DNA of 64,000 nt from Montifringilla adamsi (lineage: Eukaryota > Chordata > Aves > Passeriformes > Passeridae). Location of the stretch: assembly GCA_017590115.1 (NCBI GenBank), contig JAGGNK010007448.1, forward strand, positions 10,329,324-10,393,323. The letters are read 5' to 3'. The notes beneath the pieces are model-generated. The model was not told the origin of the DNA. It did not search any database and was given only the letters and a program-made list of their open reading frames with translations. Both the position numbers and the translations under genes were made by a program. Positions 10,805 to 24,416 of this stretch are shown piece by piece; positions within the stretch are counted from its first letter, which is position 1; the number at the start of each line of letters is the position of its first letter.

Positions 10805-11790
10805 CTGCAAAGATAAGAAAAAAACTGCTTAGAATATTCCTGTAAAGTTTGAGCAGAGCTCGTTGCCTGACAGAAGAAAACCACAGATGGTGATCTCAGC
10901 GTACCATCAGCACGACAGAAGGAAGCAATGAAATGCTGACAGGCTTCTCATGTCATTTCAATTTAAGGCAAGTGGTGGCTTACAGGAGCAGCTGAACTCC
11001 AGTCAATAAAGTTCCTTTTCCCATCACATCCCCACTGCAGGAAATGCAAAAATCCATCAAATGGCTGGTTAGCTCTGCTCGGCCACCACGGCGCTCTAGC
11101 CCAGGCACCGCGGCGGGGCTGCCCACGGGAGGGTGGAGGAGGCTTGTACTCCACAGAAAATGGCAATTAATCCCAGAGCCACCCCTCCAAACCCTCCTCC
11201 CAAAACTCCAGGTGAGCCCAGCTGGCTGCTGGAGGCCACGGGGAGCAGCACCAAGCACAGGGCACCGAGGGACGCGGCCGCGCCGCCGCCAAACCCCAGC
11301 CCCATCCCGCGGCTTGGATCGCCCTTCCCACGCCAAGGAAAAGCAAATTAAACTCTAAGTGTGACCTGCTGGCACCTTCCTGGCACTGCTCCAAACGGAG
11401 GTGCCACGTGCTGGCCCTGTGGCACACGGTGCTGGCCCGTGGCTGCCCTGGGACCGCGGTCCCGGACTCCGACGCGCCGTGCCAGGAGGAAGGACTGAGA
11501 CACAAAGGTCTGACGTGGAACACGAAGGAAGGCAAAATATCCTTCACTTGTATGGATGCTGATGGCTTCAAAATAAAAATTAAATGTATTCTATACATGA
11601 TACTTTTCCAACGGTTTTCTAATTTATTCAGTTCAACAGTCAGAGTTAGCAATCCATAAAGTAACAGCCACATTACTGTAAATCCAGGTCTTTCCTGCAG
11701 GAAAGCTAATTGGAAATCTTATTTACATTATCTAATTCTCCAGATTTCCAAAAAGTGACTGATATATGCTCAGATTGGTGGCCAGGAAAT

Positions 11791-11845
11791 TTGAGATGCA
11801 AGTATTTTATTGTGGCATGTTAATTAAACACCATTATGATGCACT
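11791..11845. repeat. 55-bp dispersed direct repeat, copy 2 (intron of MAPKAP1)
   Basis: Second copy of the element at 6958-7012, same strand, 4833 bp away, differing at two positions (GATGCAAGTA for GATACAAGCA). Both contain the TTAATTAA palindrome. Confidence 0.8.
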
Positions 11846-14800
11846 AATCTGGAATATAAATTCTGTATTGAAAAATTGGCTAATAATAATAATAAAAACC
11901 CAACCCTTTAAATCATTTGACAAATGATGCCTCGGTGGTACTAAAAATGCGGAATTCCAAGCTGGGAGCTCATCAGCATGTTAATGCATGCAGCTTTGCC
12001 TGGAACACAGCATCTTAATGATTCCAAAAGTGCCAGTGCACCACTCCTGGGGATGGGACACAGCTCCACCAGCTCCCACCATTTTCCCTGGACGTTGGAC
12101 ATTCCACTCTGCTTATCAGAAATGAAACTGGCACGAAACAGGCTCAGAGGATCCCAAGGAGCTGCTGCATTTCGGGTTTTGGAAAGTCACTGGGTAATTC
12201 CTGCTGTGGATCAAGACCAAACCTCTTGAGGCGCGCCCGGCCTCGTGCCACGGTGTCACCTCGTGTCCCCGGGGCACTGCCCTGCCCAGGGCAGCCCTGC
12301 CAAGGGCAGTGTTCCTGCTGCCACGGGCACAGAGGCTGCTCTGGGCCTGCCCAACGGGGCACTGGCCAAGAGGGGCTCCTGCAGGGGCTCCAGGAGCCGC
12401 CGGGGACGCGGCACCGATGGCAAAGGCAAAGAGCCCCTCCTGTGGGACTGGTGACTCCGTGGAAAGGAGCCAAGAAGACTTTTCCTTAGAAAGCCCCATT
12501 GCAGCATCATGTTTATGGGCTCCAAGTCCACAACACGCTACTTACAGCATGAAATATGAGCGCACTGAAATCCTAACTGGCACTTTGCTCTGCTACTCTT
12601 CTAGCCAGATGGAATTTATGAATTGTGAGATTGATTTCCATTTCTAAGAGTGCTTAAATATGTGATGTACCTCTTTCCAATAGAGCACCACCCCTGACAA
12701 TTCTGAGATCAATAGGAGCTTCCATGGTTTGATGTTTCCGTGCGAGAGGATCCGGTAACAAACAGCAGCAGCTCGAGGGCTCCTGCTGCACGTGAGGGGG
12801 GGATTTCAAGCAAATGCAGGCACTGCACAAGCAGCTGCTCCCATCACCCCACACCAACAGTGCTGGGTGTTCGCAGGGAACCTCAGCGCCCCGCAATCAG
12901 GATTCATCAGCTGCACAACAACAGAAAATCCACGCTATTCCTGATGACGTTTGTCTGTTAAAACAGTTATGGAAAGCAAATGGAAGGACAGGAACTCAGC
13001 TGTTACCAGCAGCTTTGGTCACGGGGCAGGCGCAGCCCACGCTGAGCTCAGCACAGCCAAGGGGTCTCGTGCCAATGGCCCTGGTGCCCCCTGAGCCCCC
13101 AGCCGTGCCCCACAGCCCCACAGCAGAGCAGCATCTCCTCCTGCTGCCCCTTGGCCCCAGCTCAGAGCGCTGATAAATCTTCCCCAGCCCAACACTAATG
13201 GGTTCCTGTGTGGTTACTCCTGGAGAGGAGCCTACAGACGGAAGGGCAGGATGCTAATTCACTGGGAATTCACCAAGGAGAGCTCATTTACTCCTTCAGC
13301 ACCACTTCTCGCGTTCAGCTGCTCAGCCCATCTCCTGATTTTTAGCACCACTGCACTGCCAACGAGGCGAGGGAAGAAGCCCTGCAGCGCCGCAGCTCCG
13401 GCTCCCCTCGCCCTTCCCGGGGCTGCTGGAGCTCCTCGAGCAGCCTCCACCCTGCACATCAGCCCCACAGCTACACACAGCCCTGAGAAATCCTGGGGAA
13501 TTACAGCTCCACCACCACCGGCCATAATGTGCTTGTGCAGGCAACAGGAAATCTTGTGCTAATTCCTGCGATCTTGGGAAAACATCCAAGCCCTTGGTGG
13601 GCCCCACACTGCACCTGACACAGGTAGAAAAATAATCACTCTAATCTAAGCACTAAACTCCTTTTATCAAAGTCCAAAAGATACATTTTTTTTTGCCTGG
13701 AAAACAAGGATATGAATTTGCACAAGACAATTTTTTTACTGAATCTGCCAAGACTAGAAAGTTCTTCTTCTTTCCCTCCCACCCCGCAAGTCAGCCCTTA
13801 CCCAAACCCTCTCTTTGCCAACTCTCTAAACAGAACAGAATTAAATCACTAATTAGATGGCGGATGAAAAGAATATTCATGAATTGGACAAAGCAGAAAA
13901 CAAACAAACACTAGAAATGCAAATTTATGTTAATTTTTCAATATACCTTGATGATTGCTTTGTCATTACAGGGCCATAAGGCAGAAGTCAACAATTAAGA
14001 GTTATTAGTGGAATAAATAGCTGGAGAAGGACTCTCTGAAGAACAAAGCACTTATGGACATCGTTTGACATCACTGAGTCTCACTGCTTCAGAAATTGTG
14101 ACCTCCACAGGCTCAAATCTCTTCTCATGGGCCCAGAAAGGATGCAGAAGGATCAGAAATACACCAGTAAAAGGCAAGGAATGAGGATAGTAAAGTATGC
14201 ATCAGCAATACTTTTGCACCAAGACAATTTGTACATTTCCTCCAGCCCCTGCAGGAGCTGGGGGAGCCTCTGCTCTGCAACCACTGCTGCACTTCACCCA
14301 AAGCACTGGGGAGGGGCTCAGCTGTCTGAAATCCACGGGTGACACCCCAGAAATGATGCTGTGAGCCTGGAGGAAGGCCTGAAGGGCCTACAGAGCTGCA
14401 AGAGCTGTGTAGGGTTAAAAAACATCCAACACCTTTCCTGACACCCTCTGGTAACAAAAAAGCACAGGGGAGGTCAGGAGTTGCAGCCGCAGTTGGGTTA
14501 TCCAGGTGTGGCACTGAGCTCAGGACCCGAGTGTACAGGTGGGGTCAATCCCATCTCATGCAAGGGACATTTATCCAGAGGTACATAAGTCAGAGGCAGG
14601 GAGGGCAGTCAGTTCTGGGTGAAATCCTCACCCCACTGGCGCCACAGGAGTCACTGATGGTTCGGGCTGCCCACCATGAACCCAGGGTGGATCTCCTCAA
14701 ACCAGGGCACCACTTAAGTGGGAAGAAATGAAAAGACTGTTAAGGAAAAAAAATAGCAGCCGTGGTCCAGCTTGCCTGCCCCATTCTCCCAGGCAGCAGC

Positions 14801-17678
14801 ATATTCCATGATCTCTTTTCCTCCAACCCTTTATGTTCCACTGTAGGCTCGCTACTCACATTGCTATTAGAGGGTGACGTGGGTCCAGATGTCCTGAAAA
14901 CAGAGCTGCAATTAAAGTGCAGCACACACCCACTTTTGTGTCCAACTGTGGTAACTATTCACACATCTGGATTATTTTCCCTCAAAGCCTTCTGTTTCTT
15001 TAAATTATTATCAGCGGCAGAATGCTAATAAAGATTTTTGCAAAAATGCTGAAAACCGAGGTGCAACTCGGGGTTGCCCAAAACCTCTTTACCAGCAACC
15101 TTGTTTGGGGAAAAAAAGATAAATAAATCAAAATGCAGTGTTTCCACATGGCAATGGGCTCCTCCACTGCGTCTGCACCTCATCAATCACGCATTGTCTG
15201 CCGGAGAGGCGAGCCTTGTAAATGTCACATCCACTCAGGCCCGAGGAGAGGCGAATCAAAATGCAGCGAGGAGTTTTAATTGGATAGTGTAATTAAACTA
15301 AAAAACCCCAGCAGAGTAGCTTTGACAGGATAGATGAAGACCCCTTTTAATAGGGCTACAAAACAGATTTGTTAAAAGGATGAGGCAACGCGCGCTCCTG
15401 ATTGCGCTCAGGAGAACTTTTACGAGCGGCTGTTGGAGGGGCCGCAGTTAATCAGCACAGAGCGCTGCAGTGCCCGGCTGCTCCTGCCCTGCCAGGGCCA
15501 GGGGACCCCTCGCTGCCAGCCCCTCTCTGCAGGGACACGTCCTGCTGAGTGCTGCCCTGGCACCGGGGCACACGGAGCCAGCTGTGCCCGCGGCCGTCCC
15601 CCGGCACCCCTGCCTGCTCAGCGTGCCCACGGCTGGCCTCTGCCCTTCTGCTCCACACCTGGATGTTCCTATCACTCCTAGCCTGAAGTTTGGGAAGGTT
15701 TTGTCTGCTTGAACCTGTTTTTTACCTTCTGGTCAGAACCTGTGAATAGGAATTTTACTGTTACTGCTTCCTCCGCTGCGGGAGCAGGGACATCAGGAAC
15801 CATGGTATCATGATATTTTGTGCACACACTGTCTCTGCTCTGGCCCCACTGCAGGCTCTCAGCAAAGCTGCATCAGCTCTGTTTGAGCCCCCAGAGAAGC
15901 AGGAACCCAACGCTTCCTGGGTATTTTCAGCCCTTCCACAACCCAACAACAAATTCATTAAATTAGTGCTACCCAATGTGCATAATCGGGACGAACTGGA
16001 CACTGAATTAAAACATCAAATACCTTTAGCTTGAAATGAAAACTACATAAAGGGGGCTCAGGCATCGCTCTGGCCATCACTTGCAGCCAGGGTGAATACT
16101 GCTGGAAAAGCTATTTTCGTGCAGATGTGGAATTCAATGGGAAAGACTGACTCGTGTAGCAACATCAATCAAAACGTCGGCTCGGCTGGCAGCTCTCGAC
16201 AGTAAGGCAGGTTCAAAGGTCACGGGATAAAGAAAAAGCCAAGCTCTGGTTCAGCTCTAATATCTCCTCGCTGGAAGTCTTACCGAGGTACCTGCCCCCC
16301 TTCTGCACTCGCAGCTTTCATTAATCTTCTTGCCATCTTTTTTAACTAGTCATGCAGAACCGCTCGATAGCGAGACATATAATGGGGAGGCCCTGTGCCT
16401 ATTACCAGGTTAACACTCTGTTAAGCCCCAGTGCAACAATGGAATCAGAATTTAAAGGAAATCTTCAGCTGCAGGGTGCAAAGCGGGCAATTAAATTACA
16501 AACTGAAGTTACCCATGTACTCCATGACCTAGGGAACACCTTTGTTTAGACTTACCTTCACACCGAGGGTATTTTGACAAAGCAACTGAGATGTCTCTGC
16601 TTCATGAAAACAAACAAAAAAAAAAGCAGATAAAGGATCACAGAGAATGTTGCTTCAGTGTTTCAAGTAAATTATCGAATAAATCCAATTTCTGCAGCGC
16701 CTGTAAAGCACAGCTGCCTGGGAGAGCCCTGGGCAGGCTCTGGTCAGGTGTGGTGGCACAGGGGGCTGCCCCAGGCTCTGCTTTCCTTGCCCAGCTTGGC
16801 CGTGCCTGGCAGCCCTGGGCATCCACCAGGGCCACAGAGCACTGCACATGGGCAGTGGGCTGTGACACTGAAGTTTCTCCCCTGTCCAAGTAATGTAAGA
16901 GACATTACCAGAATCAGATTTCCTTTAAATTACACTATTGCAAAGGGATATAATTGTATTAAACGTATTATGCTGCTTCCTTAAGACTTTATATTATGTA
17001 CACTTAATTGAGATACAAAGCTCTTTTCAGCTATAAAAATGACAACTACTTTATTAAGGCTTAAATCTTATTTCTCCATGATAGGATGCTTCCTTTCAAG
17101 ACTCAAAACATTCAGAATCTCTCGTGATAATCAGGCTGAACCTGATTTAAAGAAGATGTTTGTGCCCAGTGTTGTCAGGTTCTAATGGCATCGAAGCAAG
17201 CCAGCAGGGCCATTAACTCTCCCCTCAGTCTAAATCCAGGGAGTCTGATTTAATTTACAAATAAAACTTCAAATTCTGACCAAGGGCTACTACAAGGGCA
17301 AGCAAAAATCATCAGCCATGCCTGCCTACAATCCCTCCACTAACGGCAAATGAGATGCCACAGCTTTCTGTTTTCATTTTCTGCCCTCGCCGAAGGCAGC
17401 TCTGAGTTCTGTGAACTCAGCACAGGAAAACTCAGCCTGTCCAGAGCAGCTCCGAGCTGCCCATCAATATCCCCATGTCAGCTCTGAAGCTGCCGAGTCC
17501 TTTCACACACACAGGTGCCACCACAGCCTCTGTGCAGGACCCAGGGAGCAAAGAACTGAGCCCCAGAGTCCCGCGGCACCCCCGTGCTGGCCAGCACCAG
17601 CCTCCACTCCCAACGCCCCCTGCCCTGAATTAAAGCAGCAGCTGGTCCAAACCTTCACCTCTGCAGAGTCACAAGAGC

Positions 17679-17810
17679 AGAGCCCAGCCCAGCAGAGCCC
17701 AGCAGAGCCCAGCCCAGCAGAGCAGAGCCCAGTAGAGCCCAGCCCAGCCCAGCAGAGCCCAGCAGAGCCCAGCCCAGCCCAGCACAGCCCAGCAGAGCCC
17801 AGCCCAGCTG
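17679..17810. repeat. Minisatellite of AGCCC / AGCAG pentamers
   Basis: About 130 bp of AGCCCAGCCCAGCAGAGCCC-type sequence with 5-, 10- and 20-bp periodicity. Open frames across it (161 codons plus, 167 minus) are repeat-driven. Confidence 0.85.
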
Positions 17811-19862
17811 GTTCTAACCCCACTGAGGTGCCCAGGAAGGGAAGGCAGCCCCAAACCCAGAGCCCAGCACAACGGGACAAGCACGAGCACTTCTGAAAGA
17901 GGAGATGGAGCAGGTTTGTGTTACAGGAGATAAAAACATGAAAACAAAATATATTGCAGAACTCAAAGACCTTATCTGTACTCAGCCTCTCTTTGCAATA
18001 ATTCATTCAAGAAAGATCCGGGAATAATTTTTGATGTAAACTCTGCTACAAACATACATCACCGTGCTGATAAAAATCACAGACAAAACTTGTGAAATAC
18101 AGTGAGTTTCATTCCTTTATGCTACTAAAATAACTTTTTTCCATTTAAAATTCAAGAGATACTGATCTGCTGTTCAGTTCCCCAAAATGCATCATTCTGA
18201 GATGTCACACTAAAAGTCTTTTCTGCTGGCCTAAAATAATGACTTTTGGAACATCTTTAGTGAGTTGGGAAAAGGTCAGCAGTTTCAGGAGGAAGTATTT
18301 TCTCCTTTTGGAACTGTGCTGAACCATTATTTAGTAGGAGAAGTTTAAGATGCTCCCACAGAAATGAGCAAACAAGCCCCTCAGTACTGTCGTGGTTGCA
18401 GGCTGTCAGTGTCCTCTCCAAAGCCAGCCTGACTCCTCACTCAGTGGTCCCCAAGTGCAGGTACTGCCCTCCTGCACCTGGGCTCTGTCTGGGGCTTGGA
18501 ACTCCTGGGTTGGCAAGATTTGGGTACAAACACAATTCCCCAGAAGCAGGTGCTGCTGGAGAGCCCCATCCTGGTGTGCAGGGACTGTGCCCTGGTGTGC
18601 TGACAGCAGTGGAAACCCCAGCTTTCAACTGGACCCTTCAAACACAGCCTTTTTTGGGGGCACCATTTTATCCCCTCAATGTCTGCATTTGCAGAAATGT
18701 GGATACAAAGCAGAGGTGTGACAGGATTCACCACAGCGCAAACTGCCCCTTGCACTGTACACAAAATCCTCACGTGTTTCAGACTGCCAGGTCACTGGGG
18801 AAGCTTCTCCTTGGGATTGTGCCTACCCAAGGACCATGAAATCTTGATGGAGAGACAGAAAAGGAAGACAATGACTAAACCAAGAACATGGAGTAGGAAG
18901 AGGTAATGAAGGGGAGAAGGATATAGTTCAATAATTGCTGATAAAATCTGTGGCAGCCATAAATTTACTCTTCCAAGAGAATTCAACAGATCATTACCTC
19001 TGTAAATATGTATCACATAATTCTCCCTCTCTGTCACCTTGCAGATAAGTACTTAATACCAGCATCTCACTACCCTGCAGAGGCACAAGTGCAATAAAAT
19101 CCATCTGAGCTTTTGAACTGCAGTCACTTTTTGACAGTAGACGGTTCCATTTTGGCCCCACTGGGAACCATTGCCCAATTCTCCCAGGGCCCATCCTGTG
19201 CTTTTTAGAACAACTTTTCTAGATAGAGACTCTCATTCCTCTACTGATACAACAAGCAGAAGCCCTTGCTTTTGGAGCTGCACTCCACAGAGCCAGCTCT
19301 GACCTCGGGGCAATGGCTGAGCTGGCATGTCCAGCCTGTCCCCAGCCCTGGCTGTCACTCTGTCCTGGCCTGGTCACCACCACAGAACAGCATGCCCAGA
19401 GTGGCACCTTCGCTCCCAGTGACCCTGCAGCCATGGCTGGGGCAAATCCACACTGAGCTGACACTTACTGTATGTCCAAGATCTTCAGTTGCACCAAAGA
19501 CATTTAAAACCAGTCTGAAAGTTAAAAAGTGCCCAAAAATTGCAATTATGTTGAAACATGGATTTGCTGGCTGTGCTGCAGGGCTGGGGACAGCTGGGCA
19601 GAGCCAGTGTTCCCTTGGTGTCACAGTGGGCAAGAAACACTGAGTGATGCCATTAGCTGAGAGCAGCATCAGAGGACACTCGTAAAATGTGTGTCTGTTT
19701 ATGCTGTGTTCTCTACAACAGAACTGAGTCAGATTAAAAACATCCTGTAATGAAAAAAACACACCTATAGAAAGAAAAGGACATGGTAGCAATAATTCTT
19801 TGGACATGGAGCACATCCAGGGAGGCAGAGAAGAGAGAACATAAATAAAAAGGACTACTCAC

Positions 19863-20000
19863 TTGGGCTTTTTTCTTCCGCAAGGTCACAGGCACAGAGG
19901 AGTTCAGAATCGATTGAAATGGGTTTCTGCTTAATCCAAAACTTAGTGCTGGCCTTCTGATTAGTAACAGGGTCTATCTCTACCTTGTCTCCAGAAATAC
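19863..20000 (-). CDS. MAPKAP1: MAPKAP1 coding exon, PH domain core
   Basis: This 138-nt exon follows the acceptor CTCATCTCAG and ends AGCCCAA before the donor GTGAGT. It encodes [20 protein letters not shown], continuing [20 protein letters not shown] and EEKSP, equal to human about 404-449 with a single clear change (Glu for Asp in IDSEL). The basic KFWIKQK strand belongs to the PH domain, and its last Lys aligns with human Lys428, reported to be needed for PIP3 binding. The PH domain is known to restrain mTOR kinase activity until PIP3 binds. The exon is bounded by phase-1 junctions on both sides. It is one of the most conserved pieces of the gene in this window. Confidence 0.96.
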
Positions 20001-23000
20001 CTGAGATGAGAAAGAATAGAGAGCCACAAGAGTGATCTGTTTAACCGATTTCATATCAGCCGTTTGACACACTTTATAAATCTTAAATGGGCTGAAGGTA
20101 TATTGCCCTTCTGGGCTTTCTGAAAGCACGGGAGCTTTTGAAACCAGAAGCAAATGGTTATCAAACTGCACTGATAATCTGCATTTTATTCTCCTGCATA
20201 AGCATACCAAAAGAAAGAAATATCACAGAGAAGATTCTCCTAAACGCATACAGAGCTCTTCTGGAAGCAGCAGCTACACGAGCTGGGAGATTTATAGGAG
20301 ATAGTGCTGGTTTTGCAGTCACCACTGCTCTGTGTAACAGACACTATCACCACCCACCCCACTCCATCTGCTGTACAGCAGACATGCAATCACAGAATAA
20401 CAGAACCAGAGGTTCAGAAGGTGCTGAGCTGGAAGGGACCCATCAGGATCATTGAGTCCAACCCTGGCCCTGCACAGGACACCCCAACACCCCCACCCTG
20501 TGCCTCAGGGCTCTGTCCAAACACCTCTTGAACCCAGGCAGGGCTGAGGCTGTGCTCACTTTCCAGGGAAGCCTGTTCCAGAGCCCAGCCCTGCTCTGGG
20601 TGAAAATCCTTTTCCTGATATCCAACCTAAATGTCCCCTGACTCAGGCTCAGCTGCCCCCTGAGCCCTGCCAGGGTCACGAGAGCAGGGATGGCACCTGC
20701 CCCTCTGCTTCTCCTTGTGAGGATGCTAAAGCCCCCAGCGAGGTCTGAGCAAACAAAGCACCCTCATCTGCTCCTCAGGACACTTCCAGAGCCTTCCCCA
20801 CCCTCGTGGCTTCCTTTGGATGCTCTCTAATGGCTTCACGTCTTTTTCACGTTGTGGTGCCCACAACTGCACACAGTTCTCAAGGTGAGGCCACACCAGG
20901 GCAGAGGGCCAGGAGGATCCTGCTGGAACCAGCCCAGGAACTGAACTGAGCTGAGCAAACTTCCCAGGCAGCTTTTTACACCCAGCTGTGCAGAGCCTCA
21001 AAAACAACGACGTGTCTCCGGGCATGGGTTACAGCGTGAAGCTCGTGAGACACCAACAAAAGGAAGCAATGTAGGAAAAAAGTATTTAAGTATCATTTAA
21101 CTCTTGCATCTCTGGAAAAAAAAGCAGAAATCTTTCTCTCTCCTGAGGGTTCTGACAAGGCAGGAGCCTGGGGGGGGTCTGGCTGCAGCCCCTGCCCTGA
21201 GCCCAGGCCAGCCTTGCCCACCCTGTGGGTTATGGGGACACCCCACTAACCCAACAATGCATTCAACACACCTCACAGAGAGATCACATTGCAATTAAGC
21301 ATTGTATCAAGAGTCCAATTAACACCCAGGCTTCTGGAACTCACTAATTTGAGTAGGCTGAGGCTGTATCTGGAGCCCATTTTGGTTTGTGATTTAATTT
21401 TGGACAGATGATGTAAAATCGGTGTTGGTATTTCACTGTGATGGTTCATTATTCCAAATGGTATTTGCTGTAGTTTAAGGAAAATATGGAAGATGATGAT
21501 ACAAAGTCTCATTTTCTCACTGAAAAAAAAGTCAGGGGAAGTTCTAAAAATAAAGGTGCAAATTCTTGGTGTGTGAGGGCTGTTCCCCATCCCTTCCTCT
21601 AAGAGCACCACCCCTATAAATATCCTCAAAAAAATGTCACTGTTTGGTCCTGCAACTTCAGAATTCACAGTCAGTCAATACTGTTAATGCACCTTGTTAA
21701 TTTGATAGGATTTGTCAGGTAACTCCACTGGAAAATTATATAAAACTGTTCCAGATGAACAGATGATAGTGACATGAATTAAAGTGATAGAACAATAGTG
21801 GAATATAAACCAGAAATGACACCCAAAGTGGCTGTTGATTTATTGCCATCCTGAGTTTGGTTCTGGGCTTCCATGTATATTAGTGCTACAAATCTGGGTC
21901 CATTTAGCAGCGAGATGCTCATACATACATCACCAGCTCCTGCTCCAAGCCAAGGTCACTCCCCATTGCATCAATCTTCTCAGCAGAGGCTACTTCACCA
22001 TTTTGTAACCATCTCAGATGGAACAGACTTCCTCCTCTTTCATCTTTTTTTTATCATGTAAAAATACACTTTAACTTCTATTATTTTTATCTGCAAATTG
22101 TTGCTGTATACTTCATCCATTATTTCTGTATCTCGACATCGCTGGCTGAAGCTCACCCACATCCAGAGAGTACATTGACAAAGAATGTTGTCTTTTTTGT
22201 GTTATTGTTCTCACAATCTGGATGTGTTGAAACCTAAAATCAAAACAGTATTGTGTCCGTGGCTTCTGCAGTCTCTGTCTCACAGCACAAATCACTCATA
22301 CTCAAACCCAAGTGAAAATGCTCCTTCTAGTATTTTTTAAATTCGTTCATTTTGTCAAAAGGAATGCCATCAATGTATGGGTCCAGCAGCAGTGTTCTGT
22401 TCTTGCTCCCTTTGTTGGGGTCTGCAATTGCCCCCTCCCCTTTCTGAGATACTTGCCAGCAGTTGTTTTCCCTGACAATATGCTCCTGTTAGTGGTGCTA
22501 ATGTAATACACAAGTAAATGTGTCTTATTCCTCCAGAACATGATAGAGCCTTTGTAAAACTGCTGAGAGTGCTGCTGTGTGTGCATGACCCTGTGGTGTG
22601 GGCTGAAACACAAACCCAGCCCTTAAACTGCCACCTGAAATGCAATAACCCCCCCACTGAGAGGGTTCACCTTTTACCACAGAGCTATGCTCAATGTACA
22701 GAAAATCAAATTCACTCCCATGCTTTTCATAAACCTTGTCTCAAATTCAATGACCAGGCCTCAAAACTGCTAAAACATTTCCAAAAGTGCAATCCACTCC
22801 TGCACAGCCACTGACACCACTGATCTGCCAACAGGGAGCAAAGGGATGACAGAGGATTTTTGGGGTCCTCGAGAAAACCTGCCCTGCTACGGCTGCTGCA
22901 CAGAACTGATGGCACAAAAAAGCTGCAGAGAAAAGTCTTTGCAACTGGCCACCACCAAACTGCTGGAGAACAGCTCCCAGAGCAATCACTATGGCTGAAG

Positions 23001-24416
23001 ACAAAAAATGAGCCCCTGTTTTTTCCATTTCAGGAGGAAGAAGCAGCCTGTCACTCACAGGAAACACATAACACTCATCAGCTCAAACCCAAACAGCCCC
23101 TCAGTCCTTGTTTTGCCAATCTTGCTCTTCTAATATCTTTAAAAATTCAGGAGAAACCCCAGCAACTTACTCAGACTTTATAGAAAGATTTTGATTTTCT
23201 ACATTTGCCCAAGGTTTGAACAGCCTGCTGGAGTTTTCTTTGATTAAAAAAAAAAAAAAAAATTAGATTATAAAGCCCCATAGTCAGAGCACTGTCATCA
23301 AAATCACACAGGTTCACAGATTGTTATAAAAGGGAAATTTTATGGTCCTTACAGCACTGGGCAGGGTCAGCTCCTCCAATGCTGCACAAGTTAAGCCATT
23401 TGTTTCATTTAACAGCTCTTCTCCCTTACCCATTTATCTTTAGTGATCTGTCATGACCTTTCCAAGCTCTCATTTCTGACACTTCCCAGATACAGTGAGT
23501 CAAACTTCACTGGAAGCAAACGATCACACCCCGAGAGTTTGCTCACGGCGGCGAACATGCCCAGCACTGCCCTGCTGCAGCACAGCAGATAAATCCTGCC
23601 GCAACTAGACAGCTCAAAATAAACCAAAAAAGCCTCTTCTGTCAGAGTTTTACACGTGTGTACTCTGGCATGTGCTTCAGGATGGAGGAATGAAGGGACT
23701 GCAGGGGCAACAACAGAGGAGCTGGCATGGTTTAACAATTCTGAATTCTACGGAATAAATGTATTTTGTAAACATTATGGCACTTAATATCTTACTGCTG
23801 AATCATTTCTTTATGGAAGTATTTGCAGGAATGTCACAGGTCACCTACCAATGCATCATTAATCAAATTTTCACAATTTAAACACAAAGATAAAAAGCCA
23901 TTCAATCATTTTAAAACAGTAATGGGGCTTTTATAATTCAGGATTCTGTCAGCCCTTGGCCTTCAGGTTTTCAAAGGCATTCAGCGAGCCAATAAGGACA
24001 ATATAAAACCTTTAGAGAATGCTCATTTATTTTGTTCCACCTCAAATTTCCACTAGGTCGTTAAAAATCTTTCAGCCTCAGAAAAGGAAAAACCCAATAA
24101 CTCCCAATTTTGCAAAGCCTCATTTAAAAATAACAAAACAGTTGGCAAGAAGCTTTCCATTAGGAAGCCTAGACTGAAAAAAAGAGAGGAGGTCATTAAA
24201 TAATGGCCTTGCTTCGGAGGCAACATGTGCAACTGATTGGGGATAATAAAAACACTGAAGTATTTTCAACGGAAAGCGATATTTTTAACTGCTGCAATGC
24301 CAGCAAGGCTTTCAACCGCTCCACGAGAAGAGGGGCCAAGGTGACAAGGATTGCTCCAGAGTGGCCAGAGATGGGCAGGCAGCTGCTGGCCCAGCTCCGA
24401 GCCGCGCCGCGTTTAC
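20001..24416 (-). other. MAPKAP1 intron (4.4 kb)
   Basis: Its main content is a CR1 retroposon at 20388-21030. The rest (21050-24300) is mixed AT-rich intron with an A-run of about 17 bases near 23247. Nothing in it resembles an exon. Confidence 0.8.
20388..21030 (-). mobile_element. CR1 retroposon, 5'-truncated, about 640 bp
   Basis: Read on plus, the copy starts with the reverse of a CR1 3' end (AATCACAGAATAACAGAACC, then GGAAGGGACCCATCAGGATC and TTGAGTCCAACCCTGG) and runs on through CR1 3'-UTR sequence (GAAGCCTGTTCCAGAGCCC, CTGGGTGAAAATCC, CACAACTGCACACAGTTCTC, AAGGTGAGGCCACACCAGGG). It is sense with respect to MAPKAP1. The 5' limit is approximate. No intact ORF. Confidence 0.93.

Larger units (their letters stand above)
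10805..19862 (-). other. MAPKAP1 intron (9.1 kb) between the two central PH exons
   Basis: It contains the second copy of a 55-bp repeat (11791-11845), AT-rich islands near 11560-11930, 13620-14030 and 15000-15420, a non-repetitive, conserved-looking stretch at 16060-16560, and a 5/10-bp minisatellite at 17679-17810. Short GC-rich pieces (11060-11480, 12230-12450, 15430-15660) hold open frames in several directions but no recognisable protein or paired splice sites. The stretch 14040-14930 looks like unidentified repeat-derived DNA. Confidence 0.8.

Noticed and set aside
14040..14930. Possible LTR or other transposon
   Set aside because: The texture looks repeat-derived, but no terminal repeats, primer site, tail or coding motif could be identified.
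18384..18620. GTACTGTCGTGGTT start resembling some songbird LTRs
   Set aside because: No matching second LTR, no CA end at a fitting distance and no internal retroviral motifs were seen.
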